A stretch of 64,000 bases of DNA from positions 13,865,001 through 13,929,000 of the forward strand of contig NC_058198.1 of NCBI RefSeq assembly GCF_907165205.1, written 5' to 3'. This stretch comes from Coccinella septempunctata. Taxonomy: Eukaryota > Arthropoda > Insecta > Coleoptera > Coccinellidae. Made by a program: the position numbers and the translations under genes. Each line of letters starts with the position of its first letter. Within the stretch, counting starts at the first letter, position 1. Positions 52,900 to 62,300 of the stretch are shown one piece after another. The notes beneath the pieces were generated by a model. The model was not told the origin of the DNA. It did not search any database and was given only the letters and a program-made list of their open reading frames with translations.

Positions 52900-53375
52900 T
52901 ACATATTATTTGGTCCATATTACGTCCATTACGGACTCCTAGTGAATATCAGGTGAGGACATTCAAAAGATGTCCCTACCGGATATCCACTAGGTGTACG
53001 TGATGGACGTTATACGGACCATGTAATATATATGTATAAGTTATATGGTCCTTAATATGTTCATCACGGACACCTAATGGATATCCAGTAAGGACATATT
53101 TTTGACATTGCCTGTATTGAGTCGGTCAGGGACTATTTTGGAACTATATGATACGGACATATGTCATATAGTCCGTATTATGTCCATCACGGTCATCCAA
53201 TGGATATCCGATACGGACATTGTACATAAATTGGACTAACAATGGATATCCATCTTGGACGTCCTAAAACTGTCCGGAAACGGACGTCCAAAGGACATAC
53301 AAATCAAGTCCATGGACGTTCCGACGTTAAATGGACATGAATTGTACGTCCCATGGACGTTGTGTGCTATTAGGG

Positions 53376-53802
53376 AACAGCTTGAATAAACGTAACAACG
53401 TCATCTAAGACAAATAATGCACATCAGATGGTTCCACAAAGTTTAGAATGTAGAAGTCTTGCAATGCGAGAGTTGTACAACAATTGAGACTCAAGTAACG
53501 AGGGCCCGACTCAGATGGAGCGGCCACGTTGGAGGATGCAAGACACAAGACTCCCCAAAATAGCTCTGTATGGCGAATTCACAGAGAGAGCCCGAAAACC
53601 AGGAGGCCAGTATAAGCGGTTTAAGGATATACTGCATCAATCCCTAAAATCAGTTAATGCCAATCATAACTGGGAACAACTAGCGTTGGACAGGTCACAG
53701 TGGAGGTCTTTGGTACACAGTTATAATGGAGACTCGAGAAGGATTCAGCGGCGGCCAAATCTGGTTGGTGACTATCCACGCTCTGAGTGTGGAAGGATCT
53801 GA
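53376..53802 (+). pseudogene. RTE-like LINE C-terminus
   Basis: Reads QLEQL, then IRWFHKV, RARLRWSGHVGG, LYGEFTERARKPGGQYKRFKD, LALDRSQWRSLVH. This is the conserved C-terminal region of RTE-type ORFs. Frameshifts are present near 53,450 and 53,520. A 3' untranslated part and the AATG tail follow to 53,944. Confidence 0.8.
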
Positions 53803-53944
53803 TGGTCACGGTTGGGTCTCTTTAGTCACAGGAGGGCACACAGTCGCAACTAGCCCTAAGAAATTACAAGTCTGTTCGCAATTTTTTTTCTTCTTTTTGT
53901 AGATTTATTCCCGGTAACGGGATACAGCAATGAATGAATGAATC

Positions 53945-54430
53945 TATTCTGGGCGCAAGATTCAGATAATTCCTTTGTCCAATTCTTTCTCTTTGATGTT
54001 TCTCATAATTTCTTGTTACATACTTATGTTCCAGTAGATAAAAATTTCAATCTTTTTTATGTATACTCTTTAAGATTTGTAGGACGTAAAGTTGACGTGC
54101 ATCCATTACTTGCGAAACATTAAACAATTCATAACTGCCGAAGCAGAGTGGCTTTCTATGAATTATCTTGAGAATATATTTTTGGACCGTTTCAAGCTTC
54201 CTCATTATATATTATCGTATGCCGCACCCCAACCCATATGAAAGTTGGGATTGGACATGTGAGTAGTATATGGTATTCAAGTATTTCGTGTCCAAGTCAC
54301 TTCTTAAATGTCGAAACTTATAAATCATCCCTCTAATTTTTTTGACGACACAGTCAATGTGGATATCCCATTTCCGATGTTGATCTATTACACGGGTCAA
54401 CACCAAATTTGACTTTGACTGCAAAGCATA
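53945..54430 (-). pseudogene. Jockey-like LINE C-terminal end, proximal part
   Basis: The minus strand reads VIDQHRKWDIHIDCVVKKIR, KFRHLRSDLDTKYLNTIYYS, QSQLSYGLGCGIR, then KLETVQKYILKIIH and the run into LAPRI at the RTE junction. It lies upstream (on the minus strand) of 46,520-46,688. Several frame changes. Confidence 0.75.
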
Positions 54431-54522
54431 AAATTTCGATAGTTTAGATCCTAATTAGACGAAAAAAAAATTTATGGCATGAAAAAGTTTGCTTCTGTAT
54501 TTAGGAGACTGATTCAACAATA

Positions 54523-54789
54523 TCATTTACAATAACTACAAGCAACATGTAGAGCCCATGGCTTCTCGTGATTCCAAACAGGAAAGTCAAAATATGCTTC
54601 ATAGGCTTCAGAGAGAACGTGAAATGTCTTTAATTCGTATTTCACGTCACGAATTATAATAAATTGACCACATATAAAACAAAATGCATCAGCATCGTAT
54701 TTACACTTTCTTGACGACATTTGAAGTTTGTCTGGGCTTGTAAACAACACCTTATCGTTGTTTATGACTCGAGTGCCCACTAGTGACAC
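54523..54789 (-). pseudogene. Fragment of a repeated arthropod zinc-finger-like protein
   Basis: The minus strand reads MSSRKCKYDADAFCFICGQF and further on PVWNHEKPWALHVACSYCK. I recognise this opening as that of a protein present in many copies in insect genomes, of unknown role. Two CxxC pairs suggest zinc binding. Only the N-terminal part is present, and the frame begins upstream of the usual Met. Confidence 0.5.
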
Positions 54790-56462
54790 TTTGTAAGGGT
54801 AAACAAAAAATGAAGAATGAGTATTAATACTATAACTATCACAAAAGCAAACTTTATACCAAAAAAAGGTATTTTCTTTTCGTGTTTGTGCATAATTAAC
54901 CGGAAAATCCTAGTATAAACGTTAAGACAAAGAACGAAAATTTTTTTGTAGAGTCGTGTTATTATTCCCAGATATTTTATATCGTCTGTTCTGGGTGGCC
55001 GCGCGAAGTTAGCGAGAAGTTGGTAGAACAAATTCTGAAACTAAACTCAATAGTTAGTTCTCAATTTGTTCTAATTTGTTGAGTAAAAAACGCAACCGGT
55101 CTGGTTTTTGAGTAATTCGCATTTCTATGATTTAGTGCTGACTTCACACTCAGCAACATTTTCAAATTTCGAAAAAATTTTAATACCAATATTTAGTACT
55201 CAATTTGTTCTAATTTGTTCTGTTGAAATTATCTAAATATCTCAAATAGATATTTATTTATTCCCATTCATAACTTTTAGTGCTGACTTCACACTCAGCA
55301 CCAACACTTTCTGGTTTCGAAAAAATTTCAATGCCAATATTTAGTACCGAATTTGTTCCAATTTGTTTTGTTGAAACTACTTCAACATCATTTTTTGTTT
55401 TCCAGAAATTCGATAATGTTTTGTATGGAGCGTGAAATTAGCGAAAAAGTTGTAAATTTTCACTTTTTTTATGAGCCATTAATTTGTTCCGTTGGAATAA
55501 GTTCTTTATCATTAATAATTTTTGATTTATTCACGATTTTCTTTGTTTCACACAACTCGCCATCTTTGAAAACCAATGTATACTACAAGCTCCCGCTGAT
55601 ACTGATGGGAGGGGATTCTCGAAAACAAGCGCAATTTTGTCGTAAATCAGATACAGAGTTTGTCTCTGTCAGATATATCAACAGAGACTCTGATATCAAG
55701 ATAACGACTGTTTTTATTCAAACAAGAGAAAGCCAATAAGTGTTTTGCTAACTTACGGGTGGCCATCTCAAGGTATTCAAATGCACAAATTTTTCTACCG
55801 ATATGATATACCGATTCTTCGCAGATGTGAATATTGAGAGAAGAGAATTCGGTTTCCACGAAATGAATTTGTTTATGCTTTTTCATACTCCTGTAAGCAA
55901 TTGTATCAAGGAGAATTCAATAATAATAAATTAATTTCACTTGATCACTGAGTATTATCTTTATGACATACAGAGTGAGTCGGATGGAAATGCTCATATT
56001 CTGAAGGTTAATATTATACAGGGGGATTCACTGCGAAGGCCTATTAGATACTTATGGAGAACTTATCATAATTTTGTGCTGAAAATTTACATATTAGAGT
56101 TTCGACAATGAACTTTCAGACCTCTGCAACATCCAAAGGGCACACGCACACGCAGTATATGTTTGCAGCGTTAAGTAGCTGATTTGATGACATTTTCCAC
56201 ACTATATGTAAACAACTGAACGATTTATGATTTATTGTTCTTATGAAAAAAATGGTAAAAACGTAATATTTTTTACTAAATTCCAACTTCAAAATCGGAG
56301 TTTTATTTACTTGGAACCGATTCAGGCTATGACGACATAGATCATTTCTCGATATATACAGAGGAAATAATGAAAGGTTTTGCTTTCGTAATATGTGTTG
56401 GTTTTTGAGCGAATACCGAAATTCATTTTTATTGTGGGTCCACACCTTTATCATGAATGTAT
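54790..56462. other. No gene recognised; two-copy repeat inside
   Basis: AT-rich sequence. 55,060-55,390 contains about two and a half copies of a 145-bp unit (TTTAGTGCTGACTTCACACT at 55,131 and 55,276). Open frames here show no similarity that I can name. Confidence 0.5.
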
Positions 56463-57080
56463 ACAGGGTGTTCTTTGATTGTATTCAATTTTCGTTCTAT
56501 GAGGAGATCATAACAACGATATGAAAACCATGCAGGCTGTTCTTCGACAAAATCGGTCATTTTTCGATTTTCGGAATGTTTGATGAAGAAATAGTAGGTA
56601 ATCCGAGAGGATTACCTACTAGGTATTCATGAGAATGAATACCTAACATTATTGTATCTGAAAATGACCCAAGTCATCCTAGACTCTAGAGCAGCCTATA
56701 TGAGGTATTCTTGACGCTGAAATGACTTTTACATGTAAAAAAACTGAAGGATCATCGAAGAATATCGAGTTTACATATTCCTTGTATATTCCGAATAGCC
56801 CTCATGAGCATCTTGTACATATAAAAAACAAATGTTTTTATAAAAGATCCAGAATATGATAAAAATTATACAAATCGTTATGGAACATCCTGATGTATAA
56901 TATTGGTCATATCGTTTTTATGACCTCTTATAGAAGAAAACTCGAATAAAATCGAAGACACCTAGTGGTGCACTTCTAATCATCAATTCGTCCTAAAAGT
57001 GGTCTTATATGGATAAGAATATTCGTTACAAAAGTAATCTATGCTTCGAAAACTGACATAGGTCGTCATAGAACACCCTA
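56463..57080. mobile_element. MITE-like unit with AGGGTGTTCT ends
   Basis: AGGGTGTTCT near 56,464 and its reverse complement AGAACACCCT near 57,071, both followed inwards by TGA-like sequence. About 610 bp, no gene. TA dinucleotides occur near both ends, which would fit a mariner-type MITE, but the exact borders are unclear. Confidence 0.4.
56592..56644. repeat. Twin hairpins with GAGA loops
   Basis: Two adjacent stem-loops: a 13-bp stem (TAGTAGGTAATCC) and a 10-bp stem (AGGTATTCAT), both closing on the tetraloop GAGA and sharing a boundary base at 56,621. Confidence 0.85.
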
Positions 57081-57429
57081 CTTATGGCGAATTTAGTTAA
57101 ATTTCAACTTCACACTCGGAATTTAGCGAAAAATATTTTTTTCAAACAGTGTGCGGATACACGATTGACCAGTTCCCAAAGGTCATTGCCAGAGACAAGA
57201 CTCTATGGTCATTGCTTGAGCTGTGGTGGAGACAGGAAGGTGCGGAATGGCTCTTTGCGTTCCTTGGGGTCTGTAGTTTTCAGTCGGCACTAGAGTGCAT
57301 CGGGACTTTGTCATTCGTACGTTTTACGAAAATAACATGTGGTCGCGTACCAGCGGTTGTTTCGGCGCAATTTTGGTATTCCTGTAAACATTTCTCTCCC
57401 CTCTGCAACAACAATCAAAGCGAACCTTT

Positions 57430-58030
57430 TACTGTAAAAGAACGAATTTTTTTCAATTTCAAAAAGGCTGATTATGATTCGATTAATTCTTCAATCGCTG
57501 GAATTGATTGGTCTGATTTGTTAATCAATGAGGATGTAAATGAAGATGTAGATATTTTCTATGAGATATTGTACGATTTAGTTAATATTCATGTTCCTAA
57601 GATTAAGAAGTCCAAGAAATTTCCAATGTACTATTCTGCAAAAACGATCAAAGCAATAAGACAGAAAAATAGAATTCATAAAAAATGGAAAATATATAAA
57701 AATTTAAATGATTATTTGAACTTCAAAATACTCCGTAACAAATCTAAAAGACTAATTTCGGCTGATTTCAACAAATACATAACCACTGTGGAATCTGATA
57801 TTGTAAATGATCCAAGCAAGTTGTTCACGTACTGCTCAGTCAAGAATAAACATGAAGCTCTACCTAATACGCTGTCATATAATAATTGTACAGGTAAAAC
57901 CGGACAGGAGATTAGTAATCTTTTCTCTGAGTATTTCGCTAGCACTTATATACCGCTAAAAGATCAAAAAAATGTTGATAATACAACGTTTGAGAACTAT
58001 ACACACACTTCACAGAAGGCTCTATCCCAC
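57430..58030 (+). pseudogene. Jockey-like LINE fragment (between endonuclease and reverse transcriptase)
   Basis: Reads FFNFKKADYDSINSSIAGID, then IKAIRQKNRIHKKWKIYKN and ISNLFSEYFAST, the linker that follows the endonuclease in jockey-type ORF2. It is open and in frame with the PLE that follows. The upstream 57,149-57,429 is open but unrecognised. Confidence 0.7.
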
Positions 58031-58053
58031 ACAGAAAACAGTCTCACATTCAT

Positions 58054-59830
58054 GTGTAGATGCAGAGATAATAGATTAATTCCAAAATTCCTGAGAATTA
58101 GGCTACCATTTCGGAGTAATGGTTCGGAAAAGATTAAAAACAGGTTCGGTTATGCGTTGGTAAGAGAAAGAATAAATTTTCTCAGATATAATAAGGTAAG
58201 ATTTCAACAAAATATATTAAGGTTAGAAGAAGAAATTTTCCGTAACCTTTCAAAGGAAGACTTTGAACATATTTTACATTGTGTGAATATTTCGTATTTC
58301 CATGAATATGAGAAGAGCAAACGATCTAATTTCAAAAAATTTAATATACTAATGGAAGAAAACCAACAAAAATTCAACAATACAAAAATCAGTAACAACT
58401 TCATTAATAAAACGGTAATCAACTTATCTTCACGAAATTTGAATGAAAATGAAAAACTGATATTATCAAAAGGACTCAATTTTGCTATAACTCCAAAACA
58501 CATTCCGACATTAGATATAATTACAGCTATTGAAAAAACAGCCCAAAAACTTCCGCTTGATAAATCGAATGAATTTAGAGTACTAAATAAATTGTTACTT
58601 GATAAACCTTTTAAAATAAAACCAAATCTAAATAAAATTGAGATTAAAACTATAACTTCATTGAAAAATGATAATAACATTAAAATTTTACCTGCCGATA
58701 AAGGAAATGCAACAGTTATTATGGATTCAGGTGAATATAAAAGAAAACTTTTAGAAATTGTTGATGATACCGATAAATATTCCAAAATCAAAAAAGATCC
58801 AACTTCTCTCACAGAGAATAAAGTGAAGAAAATTATTTCAAAAAATTCCAAAAAATTCACATATGCTCAAAAGAAATTTATCACACCATCTTATAGCAAA
58901 CCCCCACATTTATACGGCCTACCTAAAATACATAAACCTCTTATTCCTTTGAGACCAATAGTAAGTTCACTCGGATCCCCCTGTCAAAATTTTGCTAAAT
59001 ATATTTTACAATTTTTGAACCCATTAACAGGAAAATCAACTAGTTTTTTGAAAAATACTCAACACTTTCTTGAAAAATTAAGAAATTCTAATTTAAATGC
59101 AACAGACATCTTAGTAAGTTTTGATGTAGTAAATCTTTTTCCAAATGTTCCAATTGATAAAACTCTTGAAATAGTGAGAACAAAATTGATTAATGATAGA
59201 ACCATTTATGAAAATTCGAAATTGACTATTGATGATATAATGGAGATATTAGAAGTTTGCCTGAATTCCACATATTTTCAATTAGATGATGTTTTCTATA
59301 AACAAAAATTTGGTATGGCTATGGGTTCTCCTTTATCACCAGTAATGAGTAACATATTCATGGAATCTTTCGAACAAAAATATATAGATACATACCCACT
59401 AAAACCAAAGACTTGGTGGCGATATGTAGACGATATTTTTGTGATTTGGCAACATGGTAGAGATGAACTAGAGAATTTTTTTGATCATATCAACAACAAA
59501 GAACCTACAATAAAATTTACAATGGAATTAGAGCAGGATAACAAAATTTCATTCCTAGATGTTTCAATAAAAAAGTTTCCGAATTATTTTGAAACGAGCG
59601 TATACCGAAAAAAGACACATACTAATAGATATTTAAATTTTTATTCCAATCACCAAGTAAGTGTCAAAAGAGGTATCATTAAAACACTTTATGATAGAGC
59701 TAATTTAATTTCATCTACACCCGAAATTAGAAATAATGAAGTTGACTTCATTAAACATTTTCTTAGGGATAATCAATACCCAAAAGATTTTATTGAAAAA
59801 ACAATATTAAATTTAGAGAAAAATGACTAA
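58054..59830 (+). CDS. PLE reverse transcriptase
   Basis: About 592 codons in a frame open from 57,149. The N-terminal PLE motif (CRCRDNRLIPKFLRIRLP) is followed by a long helical part. The polymerase core follows: ILPADKGNATVIMD, LYGLPKIHKPLIPLRPIVSS, FDVVNLFPNVPI, QKFGMAMGSPLSPVMSNIFM and the catalytic WRYVDDIFVIW. The tail FLDVSIKK ... YRKKTHTNRYLNF is typical of PLEs. No disabling change seen. It ends at 59,828-59,830, overlapping the endonuclease start by 8 bases. The true start is uncertain because the element is fused to LINE sequence. Confidence 0.88.
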
Positions 59831-60389
59831 CCAAAATCGTAATAATGATCAGGAACAACCAACAAACCGTCAAGAACAACCAAATTTGTTGAATGTAATT
59901 CCTTATGTTAATGGCCTTTCAGAAAAAATAAGAAGAATCGGTTCGAAGTTCAACATACGAACTGTTTTTAAAACGCAAAATGATTTAAGATCTATATTAA
60001 CAAAAACTAAACCTTTGAACGAAAAACAAAAATCAAAAAATTGTATTTACAACATACCCTGTATTTGTGGTAAAACTTATACAGGTGAAACGTCCAGACC
60101 TCTAGAAATAAGAAAACGCGAACATAAAAATAATATTAAAAATAGAGAAATTAATCGATCGCAAATTGCAGATCACATTTGTTCTAATACGGGAGACCAC
60201 ATGATGGATTGGGACAACACAAAAATTTTAATGACAGAACCAGACCATTATAAACGAAAAATTAAAGAGTCTACGTGTATTCTATTAGATCAGGATAATA
60301 ATTTGGCAAATTGTTCGGTAGGAATAGATCATATTTGGATCAATTTATTAAAGAAGGAACTGTCATCCGGTAATTTCAAAATTAAATGA
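59823..60389 (+). CDS. PLE GIY-YIG endonuclease
   Basis: 188 codons from ATG 59,823. A linker (NVIPYVNGLSEKIRRIGSKF) precedes the nuclease core: CIYNIPCICGKTYTGETSR, IRKREHKNN and a conserved His/Glu region to the end. The tyrosine pair reads IYN and TYTGE. It provides the nick used to prime reverse transcription. In most PLEs it is fused to the reverse transcriptase; here it is in another frame. Confidence 0.85.
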   Translation: MTNQNRNNDQEQPTNRQEQPNLLNVIPYVNGLSEKIRRIGSKFNIRTVFKTQNDLRSILTKTKPLNEKQKSKNCIYNIPCICGKTYTGETSRPLEIRKREHKNNIKNREINRSQIADHICSNTGDHMMDWDNTKILMTEPDHYKRKIKESTCILLDQDNNLANCSVGIDHIWINLLKKELSSGNFKIK

Positions 60390-60478
60390 ATCAACGTTTC
60401 TGTGCAGTCTCTGTTTCTGTGTGTTGACAATTAATGTCAGACAAAAAGCGACAATTCCAGAAGATTTTCAAAAGTAGA

Positions 60479-60530
60479 TTTTTTCGTCTGATGAAGGAGT
60501 CTGATATAGACTCCGAAACGTTACGAAGAA
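60479..60530 (+). ncRNA. Hammerhead-like motif in PLE no. 2
   Basis: TTTTTTCGT pairs with ACGAAGAA (60,523-60,530; eight pairs including one G-T). CTGATGA (60,488-60,494) is the exact core. A six-pair stem GGAGTC/GACTCC with loop TGATATA follows one extra A. GAAA (60,515-60,518) is exact. The third stem is almost absent (CGTT). Matches the PLE type I hammerhead layout except for the extra base and missing stem III. Confidence 0.5.
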
Positions 60531-60716
60531 TTATAGTTTCAACGTTATTTATTTTGAGTTCATTGTCAGGCAACAATTTTTTCTAGTTAATTTGCTCCTG
60601 ACAAATTAGTGCAAGAATTCACGCAGGAGCAAATCGTTGATTTCATTTTTAATTGATTTTGTTTCAGAGATTGGGAGTGAAAGCCCTAAAAGGTTTGTGA
60701 AGAGATCTATCCTATA

Positions 60717-61148
60717 TTGATGACGATTGTTGCTGAAATAAATCGACAAAGAGTCGAAGTCACTTCGGCATATAAAAGACCCCCAAATAACTTATTGGAA
60801 GAAGAGATCAACAACTTACTAGATGGAACAAACCCGAAAATTTGCATCGGAGATTTTAATTGCAAATCTCCAGAATGGAACAGCAGGATGGAAAACAGAA
60901 ATGGCAGAAAACTGAAAGATCTGGCTGAAAAACATGAAGCTATCGTTATTGGACCTGAAGAACCAACGTACCTAGCATTCGGAAATGGATTACCAGATAT
61001 AATTGATATCGCAATTATGAAAAATATCACTAGAGAATTCTCGATAGAGACCTTGTGGGACGGAACCTGTAACCACAACCCCATCGAATTAACAATAGGA
61101 GAAGGGCCAAGAAGAGAACTAATTCAAACAAGAGAATACACCGATTGG
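60717..61148 (+). pseudogene. Jockey/R1-type endonuclease fragment
   Basis: Reads VEVTSAYKRPPNN, CIGDFNCKSPEWNSR, GPEEPTYLAFGNGLPDIIDI, ending CNHNPIELTI where the family has SDHNPI. This is the second half of an apurinic-type endonuclease. Open to a palindrome at about 61,150-61,202. Confidence 0.75.
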
Positions 61149-61175
61149 ACTTCAGTCCAATATATAGTAAATAGT

Positions 61176-61202
61176 AAATATAGCCATCAGATGGCTATAT
61201 TT
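61176..61202. repeat. Near-perfect palindrome between two LINE scraps
   Basis: Arms 61,176-61,188 and 61,190-61,202 are exact reverse complements around one A. A partial third copy of the arm follows at about 61,203-61,217. A smaller palindrome (TTGGACTTCAGTCCAA) lies just upstream. Confidence 0.9.
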
Positions 61203-61210
61203 ATATAGCC

Positions 61211-61565
61211 ATCTGATACAATCGGAGGCTTCGCATTTCTTGGACAGAGCACAGAACTAACATAGACGTTCTACAACGAATGGGGAAGAATAAGGAACTT
61301 CTCCTGACCATCAAGGAAAGAAAATTACAATATTTAGGACATATCATGAGGGGCGAGGGATACGAGATTCTTCGCCTCATAATCGAGGGAAAAATTGAGG
61401 ATAAACGTTCTGTTGGTCGAAGGCAGAATTCGTGGTTGAGGGATCTGCGTAGATGGCTCGGACGGACTTCGACAGAGATCTTCAGAGCTGCGGTTTCCCG
61501 TACAGCAATAGCCATTTGGATCGCCAACCTCCGTAGGGAGTGTAGTGTCCTAAGAAGAAGAAGAC
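61211..61565 (+). pseudogene. RTE-like LINE C-terminal fragment
   Basis: Reads ISWTEHRTNIDVLQRMGKNK, ERKLQYLGHIMRGE, IIEGKIEDKRSVGRRQNSWL and AVSRTAIAIWIANLRRE, the end of an RTE/BovB-type ORF, followed by an AAG-rich tail (about 61,552-61,564). 5'-truncated. Confidence 0.8.
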
Positions 61566-62149
61566 TATATACGTATCAAATCATTGTCGTAGAATGTATG
61601 CAAAAACGGTACGTGTTTCAACATCATTCGATAGTTTTTATCATTAAGGAATAATGGTATAAATAATTGCGGATTTTCAAAACATTACAGAGTATGCATT
61701 TGGAATTTGTAGCGATCTTTGCTGAGGTAAGAATTGAGAGTATATTGAGTCTGAGTCGATCGGAACACTAAGAATCTAGGCCCTAGGCCGAAGCTTTTCG
61801 AATTCGAAACGTGGGCTTAAAATTGATTTTACGAATTCCGAATGCTTGTCCAAATGGCGTTTAATGTTGTTGTAGCATAACCTACTAGAGAAAATGCGCC
61901 TATTCAAAAAGTATTTGTTGGGTGTTGAGTTCTTGAATGTGTTCTTTTGTTGTGTAATAGAAACATTTATGGTTGTAGAAATTAGATATAATATATGTTT
62001 CTCTGATGTAGAGCATTACGATTCACCATTTACATGTTATTCAGAAACTTTTATCTGAAATAGAGAGAAAACAAAAGAAGAAAAAGGTAGAATGATAAAA
62101 TTAGATTGAGTATACGTCATATATTGACCTAAAATTAACGATCTCAGTC
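61566..62149. other. No gene recognised
   Basis: AT-rich spacer without identifiable coding sequence. Confidence 0.45.
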
Positions 62150-62300
62150 GAAAAATAAACGGAAACTACATGTATTGCTCTAAAACCGTCTGAAAATTTA
62201 TAAATCGGACAATGACTAAGCAGATGATTCTCGGTTTCTTCTGATGTTTTCTTACATTCACAAATAGGGTTTTCAACTGAATTCCACTTGGAAAGTATAG
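62150..62300 (-). pseudogene. LINE C-terminal zinc-motif fragment
   Basis: The minus strand reads SKWNSVENPICECKKTSEET, then ENHLLSHCPIYKFS, the CxC-H-C zinc motif found at the end of R1/I/jockey-type ORF2. Very short and isolated. Confidence 0.6.

Larger units (their letters stand above)
48740..53375. mobile_element. Unclassified DNA element with palindromic satellites
   Basis: Inverted ends CCCTAATAGCACA, apparent 2-bp duplication AA (48,738-48,739 and 53,376-53,377); removal rejoins RTE reading RRHIKQLE. Without the LTR element inside it is about 1.6 kb. The interior is dominated by GGACGTCC-type palindromic words (48,755-48,930 and 53,040-53,365) and a 131-bp satellite. No transposase, so it is nonautonomous; the superfamily is not known to me. 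Confidence 0.8.
46689..53944 (+). mobile_element. 5'-truncated RTE-like LINE, opened by two DNA elements
   Basis: A 24-bp target duplication (46,665-46,688 and 53,945-53,968, one mismatch) flanks it, and an AATG repeat tail ends it (about 53,929-53,943). Coding pieces, in order: 46,689-46,751, 48,401-48,739 and 53,376-53,802. It starts at the reverse transcriptase catalytic box, so most of the 5' part is missing. A hAT (46,752-48,392) and an unclassified DNA element (48,740-53,375) were inserted later. Confidence 0.85.
58031..60650 (+). mobile_element. Penelope-like element no. 2
   Basis: Reverse transcriptase and GIY-YIG endonuclease genes, both open, followed by a 3' region with a hammerhead-like motif. 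The 5' end joins LINE sequence at about 58,031-58,054; the 3' end is not sharply defined. By its open frames it is the best-preserved PLE in the window. Confidence 0.8.

Noticed and set aside
55353..55739. 128-codon open frame as a membrane protein
   Set aside because: Hydrophobic only because of T-rich codons; it overlaps a degenerate 145-bp repeat and shows no family similarity.
57149..57429. Start of the 893-codon frame as a genuine N-terminus
   Set aside because: The first 90 codons match nothing I know, and the following segment is a LINE linker, so this Met is unlikely to start a functional protein.
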